Assembly: GCA_038025085.1 (NCBI GenBank)
Contig: CM076140.1
Span: forward strand, 16,202,001 to 16,266,000
Reading direction: 5' to 3'
Origin: Tetragonia tetragonoides
Taxonomy: Eukaryota; Streptophyta; Magnoliopsida; Caryophyllales; Aizoaceae
Length of the DNA stretch: 64,000 nucleotides
The position numbers were made by a program, and so were the translations under genes. The notes below the pieces were generated by a model. It worked only from the letters and a program-made list of their open reading frames with translations, was not told the origin of the DNA and ran no database searches. Shown here piece by piece: positions 12,225 to 23,750 of the stretch. Each line of letters starts with the position of its first letter. Positions within the stretch are counted from its first letter, which is position 1.

Positions 12225-12354
12225 AAGTGATGCGTCATGATGATTAGTTTCACAACCACCACCCTCTTGAGGATCAATTTCTTCAAAAGGCACATTCTGG
12301 GGGTTCTGGCTCCAAATTCGTACGGGCAACCCTTGGCCTTTTAGTTCTAGCCAT

Positions 12355-13481
12355 ACTGAAATAATTCAAATTTCAATTTAGCCCCAAAATTCTTCAAGCC
12401 CCAAAATTCTTCAAAAGAGCAATTCAAACAAACCAAACCCCAGAATTCAAACCAATTAACCTCTTTTATATCCTCAATTAGGGAATTCTATTAGGGAATG
12501 TCTTCCAATCAATTAGGAAAGTTGCGTGTTTTGTACCCTAATTCCCTAATTCAAACGCAGTAGTACGTCAATTTATTTTTCAAAACTCAAATCGATAGAC
12601 CAAAACAATCAACAATGTGGAATCAAAATACCCAATAACGATCAGCTTAAGTTAGCTACAAATCCTTACAAAGCCAGAACCAGGCGCAAAACTAAAAAAT
12701 TAATTTAGCTACAAAGCCAGAACTTACCGATTATCGAAAGGTCGGCGGCGACGATCATCGGTCGATTACTTCGCATGGTTCGGCTTCGCCGTGTCTTGTA
12801 CTTTCTTCCCCAGTGAGCTCTTCAGTTCTCCCAATGAGCTCTTCAGTTCCCAATGAGCTCTTCAGTTCTCACAGTCGTTTTTCTCTCTCCTCATTTTTGA
12901 ATTTTAGGGTGCAATTCTTGCATTTGAATTTAATACAGCATACGTATTCACTGCTGTATTGTATGGATTTGTCGTATTTTAATATATGCGCATGTAGAGT
13001 TATTTTATGTACTTGGCCTTCATAGCTACTCGAAATTTAAATGCCCATCTGAATACAATCAATATTATATTAGAGTTTGGGATTATTCATCCCAAACTAA
13101 TTTGGGATCTAGCATCACTCGTTTTCCATTTGGTTAACCTACCATAATTACGGAGTACTACTCCTACACCGTTACAAACTAGTGCCCTGTAATTTACGAG
13201 TATTTCTTTCTTTTTTGCTTGCTTACTTCCGTACACACCATTAATCTCTCTCTATTCTCTAGCTGATACCCAGATATCACAACCGAATCATCTACGAGCA
13301 GTTGCCAACTTCTTAGAGAGAGATTGGGTAATGGGAATAACAAACCAGAGATGCAAAGCAATGAGATGACCAATTTCAACTTCCAAGCGAAATTCGACTC
13401 TACCCTAGTGTAGCAAAGGACTATTGTTTTTTGTTTTTTGGTGCATAGCAAAGGACTATTGTGTTGGTATCATTCATTCTC
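12355..13481. promoter_or_regulatory. Intergenic region between the Ulp1-like locus and ASHH1
   Basis: Divergent upstream region of about 1.1 kb. It holds three near-identical copies of a ~20-bp unit (GAGCTCTTCAGTTC core) at 12814-12868, a small imperfect inverted repeat with TTTGGGAT around 13077-13110, and pyrimidine-rich DNA near 13240-13260. The ASHH1 promoter should lie in the last few hundred bases, but no convincing TATA box was seen, which is common for chromatin-gene promoters. Confidence 0.4.
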
Positions 13482-16400
13482 ATGGAGAAGCGCGTCTATG
13501 AGGTCTTCAAAGGGAGCAATGTAAGATTTTTTTCCCCCACCTAAGCCATTGTATTTGTCTCTCCAATTTCGATTGCCATTTTCTTTTTGAGAAGTACTTT
13601 TGTTTGGGGTGCCCCCCTCAATGCTTATGCTCTAAAAGGGTTGTTTGATGTGTAATGAAAGTTAGTGACTTTTGGTGGTTGTAGTTGTTTTTGTAAATGC
13701 TTAGGTGATTTTGTGTATTTGGGTATGTGCAGATCAGCTGGGGTACTTGTTTATCTGAATTGGGTATGTGCATTAGCATATCAGCTAAGGTGCTTGTTTA
13801 TGTGAATTGGGTATGTGCATATAAGCTGGTGGGTGCTTGTTTATGTGAATTGGGTATGTGCATATGAGCTGGTGGGTGCTTGTTTTTGTGAATTGGGTAT
13901 GTGCATTAGCATATCAGCTTGGGTGCTTGTTTATGTTAATTGGGTATGTGCATATAAGCTGTTGGGTGCTTGGACATGTGATATGTGCATATAAGCTGTT
14001 GGGTGCTTGGACATGTGATATGTGCATATAAGCTGGGTAGCTGGGATGTTTGTTTGTGTGAATTGGGTATGTGAATATGAGCTGGTGGGTTCTTGCTTAT
14101 GGTGAATTGGGTATGTGCATATCAGATGGGATGCTTGTTTATGTGAATTGGGTATCTGCATTAGTATATCAGTTAGGGTACTTATTCATGTGAATTAGGT
14201 ATGTGCTTATAAGCTGTTGGGTGAGTGGTCGTGTGAATTGGGTATGTGGCATATAAAATGGGGTGCTTGTTTATCTGAATTGGGTATGACGGTATGTGCA
14301 TTTAAGATTGGAGTGCTTTTTATGTGAATTGGGTATGTGTACAGTGTATATCAACAGGGGTACTTTTAACTCCTTGAATTTTGGCGATGAATTAGTAGTT
14401 CATTTTGTTTAAGCCCAGGTAGGTAATGGCCTTGGTTTATGTGGAGGTGAAAAAATAAGATAGTATCGACTCACTTCTTGGTTCACATAACAATGTTTTT
14501 TTTTGAATAAATAGTATATCGAGCTGTGTAAAGCGTCATGCTTAGTTATTACTTGGAATTGGTGTACTCTATTATCCTTCTCTTTCAAAATCACAGTTCA
14601 GTGGGATTCTCGTTGCTCGTTTAGTTGCTTTTGCTTGATCTCTCTATTGAATGCTTGTCCTGATTCGGGTTTCCAATGGCATGTTGCCAGTGCCATGTGA
14701 CCTTACACTCTTTTCATGGTAACATACCATATGAAATCAAATTCCCGTGGCTTTTTCATTCTGTAAAGTTTATGCAAACTAGGTTTTCAATTATCTGATT
14801 TGCTCGTGTAGGCTAGCAAAAAAGAAGCTAAGCAACTATTTTCAGTATTTCCTTGTATTCAGTGTGAATGCTGTCATCTTTCATGCAAAATTTCAAGTTT
14901 CCTGGTCCAGTTAGAGTGTGTACGTTGAATTTCAATGGAAATTTATGGGGTGAAAATTTTGCACTGTAGTGATATATGAGCTCTATGTGCAAAGACATGA
15001 TGAAAGAGGCTTGTTACTCGTTTAAGTGGAATTTGGGCAGTAAAGTAGGTTTTGTGGGCAGTAGGAACTAGGAACTCCTTTGCAACTTTTTCTTTTGGGT
15101 GTTTTTGGCGGTTCTTTTTTAAGAAACTAAGAATGATCTTGAAGAATAAGTATCTAGTTTAGGGTGGATACTGGCGGGAAAATGGACATGCTTTTTCTCA
15201 AAAATATTGTGATACTTCGCCTGTCCCAAATAGCTGTTGTGCTAATGCTCTTAACGTTACAAAACAGGATAAAAGAAAAGGCATATACTGCACTTTTTAC
15301 ATCTGACTTCCTTCCATTGAGTCAGTCAGATTTGCCCTTTTCGTTGTCAGCTTGTTCATCTTTTGGATACTGTAGTTGGCCTATTGGGTGGGCAGCAGCT
15401 TTCATGTTTTCACATAGATTTATTGTTCAGAATAGATTGGAGAAAAATTCCTCCTGATTCTGATTTCAATATCATATGAATCAGTGCTGAGATAATAGAG
15501 AAACAAGAGGCACAACTGAGTAACTGGCTAAAGGATGGACATATAGCAAGTTTATAGTCTGATAGCTTTACCCTATATCAGTTAACATTTTAGCAGAGTC
15601 ATCGCAAAGCCAATTCCAAAATCTTTGGATTTGGAACTGCTGTAGTTTTCCTCTGTGGGCTACGGTTGTCAGCAGAGTTTTTGTCAGTTTCCAATTTAGT
15701 GGGGTCATCACAAATCCTACTCCAAAATCTTTGATTCGGGATGTGCCCGCAGAGTTTTGTGGTTTAAACTTGGAAGTTTAGCAATATGATGTATCCAATG
15801 TCACTGTGATGAGTTCATGTATATAGTCTTTTCTGTGGTGTTTCTTGCTAAAACGTGTTTTTCAATGGCTTCTACTATGTGGGTATCAGAGATTGCGTTG
15901 TGCTTTTTATCTTATTTTTCCTTCTTGGTGTGTTGGCAGGGAGGTGTAAGCTATATTTTACCCAGTCTATTAATTGATTGTTTTGGTTAGAACATAAACG
16001 GTACTTGGTGGAATGTATTATGCTTTATTAGTATGCCTTGCATATATGTTTGCTGGAATAACAACAGATATGCTCTTTGTTAAGATTTTCTTGATTATAT
16101 TTCTAGGTTCTCAAGATATGGTCCATAACTTTTTTAAGCTCCCTTCTGTCTTAATTGGCATCTAATTTGAACTTTTTGTTTGAAGGATGACAGTCTTGGC
16201 AGACCAACTGGATATATTCACATCAATCAGAATGAATTCTCATACCGAAAGTAAGACACCTTGCCCTACTCTTTTAAACAAAACACATACTCCTTTATTT
16301 GCTTTCATTGCTGTGTTAATTTATAGGGCTCTCCAAGTGGTTTTCTTCCTGCAGGGGATTTAGTGGGGACCCCCTGTTTTCCTTTTGGGTTCATTCTTTG

Positions 16401-19400
16401 AATGAACATGTTAGTAGGATATTGAAAAGAAGTGTGGATGTGGGAATGGTTGACGGCTTGATAGTGGGGAAGAAGGGGTGGATCTGTGGATGTCTTCCAC
16501 TTGCAGTTTGTAGATGATGCCTTTTTCCGTCTGCTGACCTTGATATGTTTTAACTATGCTCATACACTTCTGCAGATTTTTGAGTTGCTCTCAAGTATGG
16601 AGGCTAATGTAGCTTGACTAGTATCAATTTCAATACGATTGCCAGGCTGTCAAGTTCAGAGCTGGCCAGTCACCTATTTGGGGGTGCCGTTAGGGGATAA
16701 CCCACAGTTGGTGTCTTTTTGGGAGTCGGTGGTCCATGTGTCTTAAAGCAGTTGGATGTATAGAAGCGGGTTTATTTGGAGGCAAATATTACTCTCATAC
16801 AATCACTTCTGGCCAGTATTTCACTATTCCTTTACAGTGGTACTCTTAGTTTAAGGTTGCGGTAGCTGTGGAAAATAAGATTGAGAAGCAAACGAGGGAT
16901 CTTTGTGGGCTGGTGTGGATGAGGATAAGAAAGACCACCTGGTGCTGGAAACAATTGTGTCGACCTAAGGCGGAGGGGGCCTTGGGCCTTGTTAATTGGT
17001 CAGCAAAAACATTGCTCTTTTGAGCAAGTGGCTAATGGTGAGTTCTTCTTGAGATGGATAGCTTGTGGCACCCAGAGTTTACTAAAGTGCCACGTATGTG
17101 AACTCGTGGAAGTTCATGTTCTAGGTTTTCCTTACCTTCTTTCCTTCGGTTGCCTTGAAGATATGGACTGTGGTATGAGGATTATGTTTTGTGAGCATAG
17201 TCCGAAGGATATGCGTCCTTTGTGCACAGGGTGTTTGTTCCTGCTTCTACTCTGCATGATTCTATTCTTGCTGAGTTTAGCTCCACACAGGATCTGGAGA
17301 TTCATGAGCTTACCTCTCTTATTGATATTTTGGAGACAGTTCATCTTTCAGGCAGTGAGGACTCTAGGTGGCGGGCTGGTGATTCAACCCCTGGGAAAAA
17401 CTTTCCTCCGTTCCTCTGTTAAGATTTATTTGGAAGGAAAAGACACCCCTGATGGAAGATATTTGTGTGGATTTTGGCGTTGGATAGGATAAAAGCCAAT
17501 AATCAGACGCAGAGGAAGAGGCTGGGGATAATTTTGTCCCCGATATCTGTGTAGGTCCAGTAGAGAGACGTCGGCACATGTCTTCTGTAGGTGAGGTAGC
17601 ATGGAGCCTCTGGACTTATGGAGTAATTTGATTTTTGTGTTTGGGGTTCCCACTGTGTGCCCATCGTTGGCCATGGAGTTGTTGCAGTATTCTTTATGGG
17701 TTCTGGGAGGGAGAAGGAGAAGGGAATGCTGTGGTGTAATGCTTTTGGCAGCCATATGATGCATATGGCTAGAGAGGGTTTGCGCGAGTCTATTCTGTGT
17801 CTTCTCCTTCTTCAGAGGTGCTTCAGGATAGAGATTTGTAACTAACTAGGGAAGCAGGGTGTTAAATTATCATGCTATTTCCAATGTCCAGCAAGATTGG
17901 CCAACTTGTAAATTGTATTTACCTCATAGTGGAGGATACCTTGTCCTCTTTGCAAAACTTTTATCACTCACTAATACTGTTTTCTTAGGAAGATAGTTAT
18001 TGGTATTTCTGCTTTTGTTTATTTGGTGACCAGTTTGACACTTGACTATCACCACTATGCTTCTGTGATTTTTCAGACACATGAAGCAGAAGGAGGAGGA
18101 TATTGTTACATGTGAGTGCAAGTATAATCCCAGTGATCCTGACAGTGCATGCGGTGACAGATGCTTGAATGTACTAACTAGTACAGAGTGCACTCCTGGT
18201 TATTGCCCTTGTGGTGATTTTTGTAAAAATCAGGTAAAGTCATGTTTTCTCATCTCCAGCAATTTTGTCTTGAGGGTGATGTTGTGGTTGCGATATCTAT
18301 CCTTCTTTGTTCCAATCCTTTGGCTTTTGATTTCAGCTAACTTGTGCCTCCCACCCATCATAAACAAAAGGAGTTGAGGGAAATGGGAGGGGACACGAAA
18401 TATTCTGGCGTCTGAATAATGGGTGTTTTGACTGATCAAACATGGTAATTTCATATTATACTATTATATCTGTTTCAAATTTGGATGTAAAAAGGGGGTT
18501 AAAATAGAAAGAAAGAAAGGGGTGACTTCCAATTTTCTACTGGAAAGATTCAGCCTTTTGCAACTTCAAAAAGTTATTTTGTAAAATTTTTGCATGCGAT
18601 TGTCAGTGTATTGCTCTCTCTTTTAGGGTTTAGTGAGGCCTTCCGCCTTTGTCATCATTTAAGAGCTTCCATGGGGGTCATTTGAAATTTGAACCCAGGA
18701 TGCTTATGTTGTAAGACCTATACCCGATTTTCACTTTTCTTAAACAGCAAAAAGGATAAATTGTTGAACTGATTGCTAAATCAAGTTGCAAAATGTAACG
18801 AAGAGGCGAAAAATAGCCCGTCTACAGTCCCACCTGAGGATGAAGATTTTCCTAAAAGCTACAACTAACCAAGAAAATAACCTTTGGGCTAGATTAGCCT
18901 ACAGCTGAATTTAGACATTTGATTCTTGATGTGCCTTTTTATGCAGAAGTTTCAAAGATGCGAATATGCAAAATTTAAGTTGTTCCAAACTGATGGTCGT
19001 GGATGGGGCCTTACAGCTGATGAGAATATAATGGTAACTGGTCTTTTCAAGATTCAATTGACGTCTTTCAACATGATTTGTCTTTAATGAATGTTTAATG
19101 CCTACAACAGAATGGAAAAATGCCAACTATTGATGGCATTTTGCTTTTGGTTATTCAGCACTTCTTGCAGTGCAATGATGATTCATGACATATTGTGAGT
19201 GATCCTTCAAGAAGAATAGTAATGGAACATGCTGGACTGATCAGCCAAAAAAAGTGTTAACTTGTTTTAGTTTGTTGTTTTAGTATCGTGTCAGTGAAGT
19301 TGCGTAACCATCTTTAATTGTAATGTTAGTGCTTAGCATTCATCTTTCCTTCTGTGTTTGTATCTGATTGCTTGATTCAATACTTCAGGCTGGGCAGTTC

Positions 19401-22206
19401 ATCATTGAATATTGTGGCGAAGTAATATCATGGAAAGAAGCAAAGAGAAGAGCTCAAACTTATGAAACTCAAGGTAGTTTGTTTATCTACGCTGCACTAT
19501 ATCTGAACTCTAGTCTGTATAAACCCACCAGTGTGGTTGACACATTGCCTGCCTTAAGGTCTCAAGGATGCCTACATAATATCTCTTAATGCGTATGAAT
19601 CTATTGATGCAACAAGGAAGGGAAGCTTTGCTAGGTTCATCAATCACTCATGGTGAGACCTCAGAAAGATATCTTGTGGTTTATATGTATATGTCTGACT
19701 GAACTTTCTTCTCTAACGCATTTCATTTCATATAGTGAGGGTCAGAAATAATATTGTCATCTAACTAAAATAACTGCTGATTGTTTGCATTTGTTGTATG
19801 ATTTTCTAGTTATCCAAACTGTGAGACAAGAAAGTGGACGGTATTGGGAGAAATAAGGGTTGGGATATTTGCAAAGCATGACATTTCTATTGGATCTGAA
19901 CTGGCCTATGATTACAATTTTGAATGGTATGGTGGTGCAAAGGTTCGTTGTCTTTGTGGGGCTGCTAGTTGTTCTGGATTTCTTGGGGCGAAGTCCCGTG
20001 GTTTCCAGGTACAGTTATAATTCGGTTGAAATCATGGTAAAATGTGTAGCTATATCAGCTTTTTGGGCAAGCGAATGATAAGCAGGATGCATGTGTCAGA
20101 AGTTTCACTGAGCTTTAACCCAAAAATGTAACTTCAACATTCTTAAAACATCTTTTAGGGCTCTACTTGACTTCCGAAATGTAACTGGATGATAGATTTA
20201 CCCCATATGTGCTTATACTCTGATAATATTTGTTCCTACTGTTATTCTTACTTTGAAATGTCTTATCTGTTAGTGGGCTTAATGGGGTGGGTCTTACCAC
20301 ACTTTAGTTAGATTTCTTATTGCAAAATGCCTTATTTAGTGTTGGAGATCTGATGTTAATGCATAGTAGTTTCACTATGGCCTTGCGCATTCCACCACCA
20401 ACCACTGCAAATTGTCTGGCTGCCTTGATGTTTTGATATCTTGGCGTGTAAATTTGCTAGATTAAATCATTTTTGCTGCATCTTTATTCTTATGCTTCTT
20501 TTAAGTGCTCTGTGATGATTCCAGTGATGGCATATCAAATTTATTTATTTTAACCCTTGCCTTTCAAATATTACTAATCCAATTGGTCCTATAATGTGAC
20601 AAGAATTTGGCTCTCGAGTACATGTCTTAAATCAGATGGGTGGACGGTTTTGGTTATCTGTTGCTCAATTGCTTCATGACTTTGAATGTATCAGTTGTTG
20701 GACACAGTTCATGGATCAATGATGTTTAATCTATAATTATTTGCGCTTTCGAATAGTTGAGCTTCAGCGTGTTCTACTTTTCATGTTATATTAATACTTT
20801 CTTTTCATTCTTTTATACCTCTTCAACAGGAAGATACATACCTATGGGAAGATGATGATGACAGGTAACACTTATAGACATACTGCTATGAGTCCATCTG
20901 CAGTTTCAGTTAACCTTTCTTCAATGTTTATCTGTAATCCATAGTGGAATCTGAGAATCCATACGAATTGTCATTTTTCTGTCCATTGACCTTTGCTTGA
21001 TCAGTACCTCATTCTGTCTTTTCTAGTTTGAAGCTTCAACCTAACCTTTTGCTTTTGGGCTCTTGCACTATTATAACTTCGTTACTCACTACTAGTTTTT
21101 GAAATATTGAATGGAACTGGTCTCTCTATGATTATCTCTTCCAAATCTTAATCTGAATATCATTCAAGAACAAAGTTTTCTTGAAATGTTAGACTAGAGC
21201 TGAATAAGGCCTGAATTCTGTTTCAAAATTTTCGCGTAACTCTCACCCTTGTTTCACACTACCCTAGTCTTGGTTTATTTGCAGTTTTACTTATGGTAAT
21301 GTACATGTGCTGTCTCCCCATCTCCCCCCCCCCCCTCCCCCCCGTTGCCACTTTTCTAGATAGACATTTGTTCAATGGTTCTTAATTAATGTATCTGAGC
21401 AGTAACACCACAGCTTGATTTACAGATATTCAGTGGAGAAAGTTCCACTATATGATTCAGCTGAGGACGAGTTTTCATCACAAACTTTGACAAGTACCAA
21501 CTTGTCTACCCCAATGGATGTTGAGCCACTTGATTCGGTTCCAGCAAATGGTCAGCCAATGAGTGCCATAAACAATTCTGGACAAAATTATCACGTAGCG
21601 ATAAGTGCACGGCCAAAGAAAAAGCTAAAACGCTTGCCCAAGGGAAAGTCAAAAAATGTCAACCAAAGGGAGTTAGAGATCAGAAATGTGGTCTCACTTT
21701 TGGACTCAAAAGAAGCTCAAGAGGAGATCCTCACATTTGAGGTACAGACTGAAGTTTATCCTATTGGTTTTCCCAATTGTCAGTATTCTGTGCGCAGACC
21801 TGATGAATATTCTATTGATATATGAGCTTGGGCTTTAGATTTAATGTGATTTTTCGTTCATTTTTGGCTTATCAGACCTGAATTACCAGTGTTGATTCTT
21901 TTGATATATCCACACTTTGTTTTGGCGTATATTGTGCAGGAGATAAAAAATGATGCTAGCTCCAATCTTGAATCCTTATACAACGAAATCCGACCAGCTA
22001 TAGAAGAACATGAAAGGGACACACAAGACAGTGTGCCAACTAGTGTAGCAGAGAAATGGATAGATGCCAGCTGCTTAAAATTAAAGTCAAAATTCGACCT
22101 GTACTTCTCAATAATTAAGAATGTTGTGTGCACTCCGAAGAAGTCTCATGAGATCAAGCAACCCAGTGCTGAGTTGGATAACGGGGTTAAGTTGTTGACT
22201 AATTAG
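13482..22206 (+). CDS. ASHH1: ASHH1/SDG26-type histone lysine methyltransferase, ten exons
   Basis: Model: 13482-13520, 16186-16250, 18077-18233, 18947-19033, 19389-19473, 19559-19652, 19810-20008, 20830-20864, 21426-21741, 21940-22206. All junctions are GT/AG and in phase, giving 447 residues. The AWS domain (about residues 40-87) has the Cys pattern CECKYNP...CGDRCLN...CTPGYCPCGDFC. The SET domain (about 88-213) has GRGWGL, EYCGEVISWKEA, RFINHSCYPNCE and ELAYDYNFEW. The post-SET stretch is RCLCGAASCSGFLG. The C-terminal region (LYNEIRPAIEEHERDTQDS) is typical of ASHH1. Known role of the Arabidopsis protein: a nuclear SET enzyme linked to H3K4/H3K36 methylation and flowering time. Exon 1 (MEKRVYEVFKGSN) is the least certain part; it is chosen because it has an ATG, a good donor and the right phase. 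Intron 2 holds a LINE fragment. A near-identical, damaged copy lies at 55092-61109. Confidence 0.88.
13717..14390 (+). repeat. ~43-bp minisatellite in ASHH1 intron 1, about 15 copies
   Basis: Tandem units of 37-50 bp share GGGTATGTGCATATAAGCTG and end GTTTATGTGAATT. Two unit variants differ by a TTAGCATATC insertion. The left breakpoint of the second ASHH1 copy falls in the second/third unit of this array. Confidence 0.9.
16317..17840 (+). mobile_element. Degenerate LINE (L1-type) reverse transcriptase fragment in ASHH1 intron 2
   Basis: Read across frames, the sequence shows the order of a plant LINE polyprotein: GSPSGF then GDPLF (RT motif region) near 16326-16370, HLQFVDDAFF (catalytic FVDD) near 16500, YLGVPLGDNPQ near 16677, IEKQTRDLCGLVW and CRPKAEGALGLVNW near 16885-17000, SVKIY...DGRYLCGFWRW near 17420-17485 (zinc-knuckle-type RVT region), and a tail near 17700. 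Stops and frame breaks are frequent and there is no endonuclease part, so it is a dead 5'-truncated copy on the sense strand of the host gene. It was present before the segment was duplicated (see 55222-56745). Confidence 0.75.
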
Positions 22207-22962
22207 TGATATCTTATTGTTAGGTGTCATTTAACATTGTTTGGAGCGAGGGTGGAAACTGCGTACAGAAGACTTTGTAGCTGTTTCCTGCCTCGTCTTG
22301 CTCAGTGCCTTGATTCTCATTCTCACAGTATCAGTTTTGGGCATTTGCATTTTCAGACTTAAGAGTGGACATTACACACTGCAGCAAAGATGTTTCAGAG
22401 AAGTTCTGTTCATGACGAATTTTCTGATATGAGGGGGTAACTGTACATTAAATTCTTTTTTCCTTTCCATCGTGCCTGGATTTCATATTCGAATGCCAAA
22501 AATCCAGTAATCTGAAAAATCACGCTATTGTATTGGCAGATGATGCTTTATACTCAAGATCAGATCCAAACAGCTCTTTGCATTAGGTTCCTCGTTCATC
22601 TTGCTGCGTTATTTTTAATGCATGTAGAACAGATTTATGATGGAGCTCAAGTGGAAACAAACGTTTTATGTCTATAGTCTTCAAAGAGACTCACTTTGAT
22701 TCTAACCTGTTAGTAGTTTGATTAAAGAGTATTTAGTTAATTACTAGTGTCCTTATCGTTGAATTCACTCTGTGTTCAGTAAATATGTGATCTAGTATGA
22801 TCTTGTTTGGTTGCTGTTTACATGTTTGTTGTTCACAAATAGTTGTAAAAAGATATTTAATAAAGTCAACGAGTAGTTATTACCGGTTGATTTGATAATT
22901 TATTTATTTTTTTGGTGCTAGAGAGGGGCTAGGGTTACGCCCCGAACAATATAAAAGGTAAA
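22207..22962 (+). other. 3' flank of ASHH1
   Basis: Probable 3' UTR and downstream DNA. AATAAA at about 22858 is a possible poly(A) signal but is far from the stop. Nothing else is recognised before the RNase H remnant. Confidence 0.4.
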
Positions 22963-23748
22963 TTACATTCGAACTCTACGTGTGCTAGCCACACCTATTA
23001 AATTCTCATACAAAAGATTGTAAAGTTAATGAGATGGATCCATGAACACGTGTAGCTTTGCATCTTGTTTCACTCCTAAATTCGCCAACCAATCAACACA
23101 ACGATTTGGCTCCTATAGCAGTGGGTGATCTCTACCTTCCAATCGGGTTTAGCCAGTAGCTTCTTACACTTGCGGATTATGATTAGGCCTGGCAAAAAGC
23201 TGACTCGACCCGACAACTCGACCTGAACCTAACCCAAAAAAAGTGGGTTAGGGTTGAGATTTTCAACCCGTTTACTAAATGGGTTAGGTTAAGGTTCAAA
23301 TTTTCAACCCGAAAATGACCTGTTCAACCTGTTTACTTACATATGTCAATTTTATTTTTGAAATTCAGTAAATATTTATGAGCCAAATAATTAATAATCA
23401 CTGAAAAGTATAAATTTTCCTTAATCCAATAGTTTGTTTTGTATATATCTACTTACTATAGAAATTTGAGGGTATATATCCCCTTTAGATCATGTTTTTA
23501 CCATTTTTTATTTATAATAAATTAGTTAAATGGGTTAAACGGGTCGACCTGATTGACCTGTTTATTAAATGGGTTGGGTTAGGGTTGGAGTTTTCGACCC
23601 ATTTAAAAAACAAGTCAATTGGGTTGAACCCGAACCCGACCCGACCTGATCTGTTTGCCGAGCCTAATTATGATCACATACGCATTTGGTGTCGCCACCT
23701 CCCCACGAACTAGGTTTAGTAAAACCTCAAAATTAATCCGCAGTTGAA
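22963..23748 (-). mobile_element. RNase H remnant of a plant retroelement, split by a hAT element
   Basis: Read on the minus strand from 23745, and skipping the hAT at 23184-23666, the sequence gives RGEVATPNAYVIIRKCKKLL, AKPDWKVEITHCYR, then (after a 1-base shift) PNRCVDWLANLGVKQDAKLH and LLYENLIGVASTRRVRM with a stop at 22963. This is the C-terminal part of the RNase H (RVT_3) domain that ends many plant LINE polyproteins. The match to the family comes from recognised motifs, not a search. It is a dead fragment and served as landing site for two hAT elements. Confidence 0.7.
23184..23666. mobile_element. Non-autonomous hAT element, 483 bp
   Basis: Terminal inverted repeats are TAGGCCTGGCAAA (left) and TAGGCTCGGCAAA (right end, inverted). 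It is flanked by a perfect 8-bp target duplication ATTATGAT at 23176-23183 and 23667-23674, the size expected for hAT. The interior has GGGTTAGG and CGACCC motifs near both ends and no transposase. Confidence 0.9.
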
Positions 23749-23750
23749 GT

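Larger units (their letters stand above)
7788..12354 (-). pseudogene. Decayed Ulp1-like (C48) cysteine protease gene
   Basis: Read right to left. An Arg-Gly repeat N-terminus (12157-12224) is followed by RNKRGGTAILGRPKKWPRG and an exon of about 210 codons (11026-11665) with GFGGLLDIQLNVNQRQLSYW, typical of plant Ulp1-family and transposon-borne proteins. Next come FYLDRLAIPSVRWNFFPRIK (about 10800-10940), an acidic repeat-rich linker (9186-10350) and C-terminal peptidase exons. The catalytic parts are visible: VFVPVMEGEHWYC (His) and IVIIDSL (Asp) near 8360-8485, and KQ at 8160 splicing in frame to SSCGVLML (Cys) near 8065. Family role: removal of SUMO-like modifiers; in plants many copies travel in transposons. 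Disabling changes include stops at 12186, 12066, 10499 and 8968 and frame breaks in the C5 run near 12310 and near 10340. Exon limits are approximate. It could be a relic of a host gene or a captured transposon gene. Confidence 0.65.

Noticed and set aside
11903..12295. 130-codon minus-strand frame with Val-Glu repeats
   Set aside because: Wrong frame of the Arg-Gly hexanucleotide repeat; the Arg-Gly frame fits the known N-terminus type and continues into the conserved exon.
16989..17492. 167-codon plus-strand frame in ASHH1 intron 2
   Set aside because: It is a chance run through the decayed LINE; the LINE motifs continue across several frames on both sides.
21323..21345. C-run as a regulatory quadruplex
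   Set aside because: It differs in length between copies and looks like a slippage-prone homopolymer in an intron; no further support.
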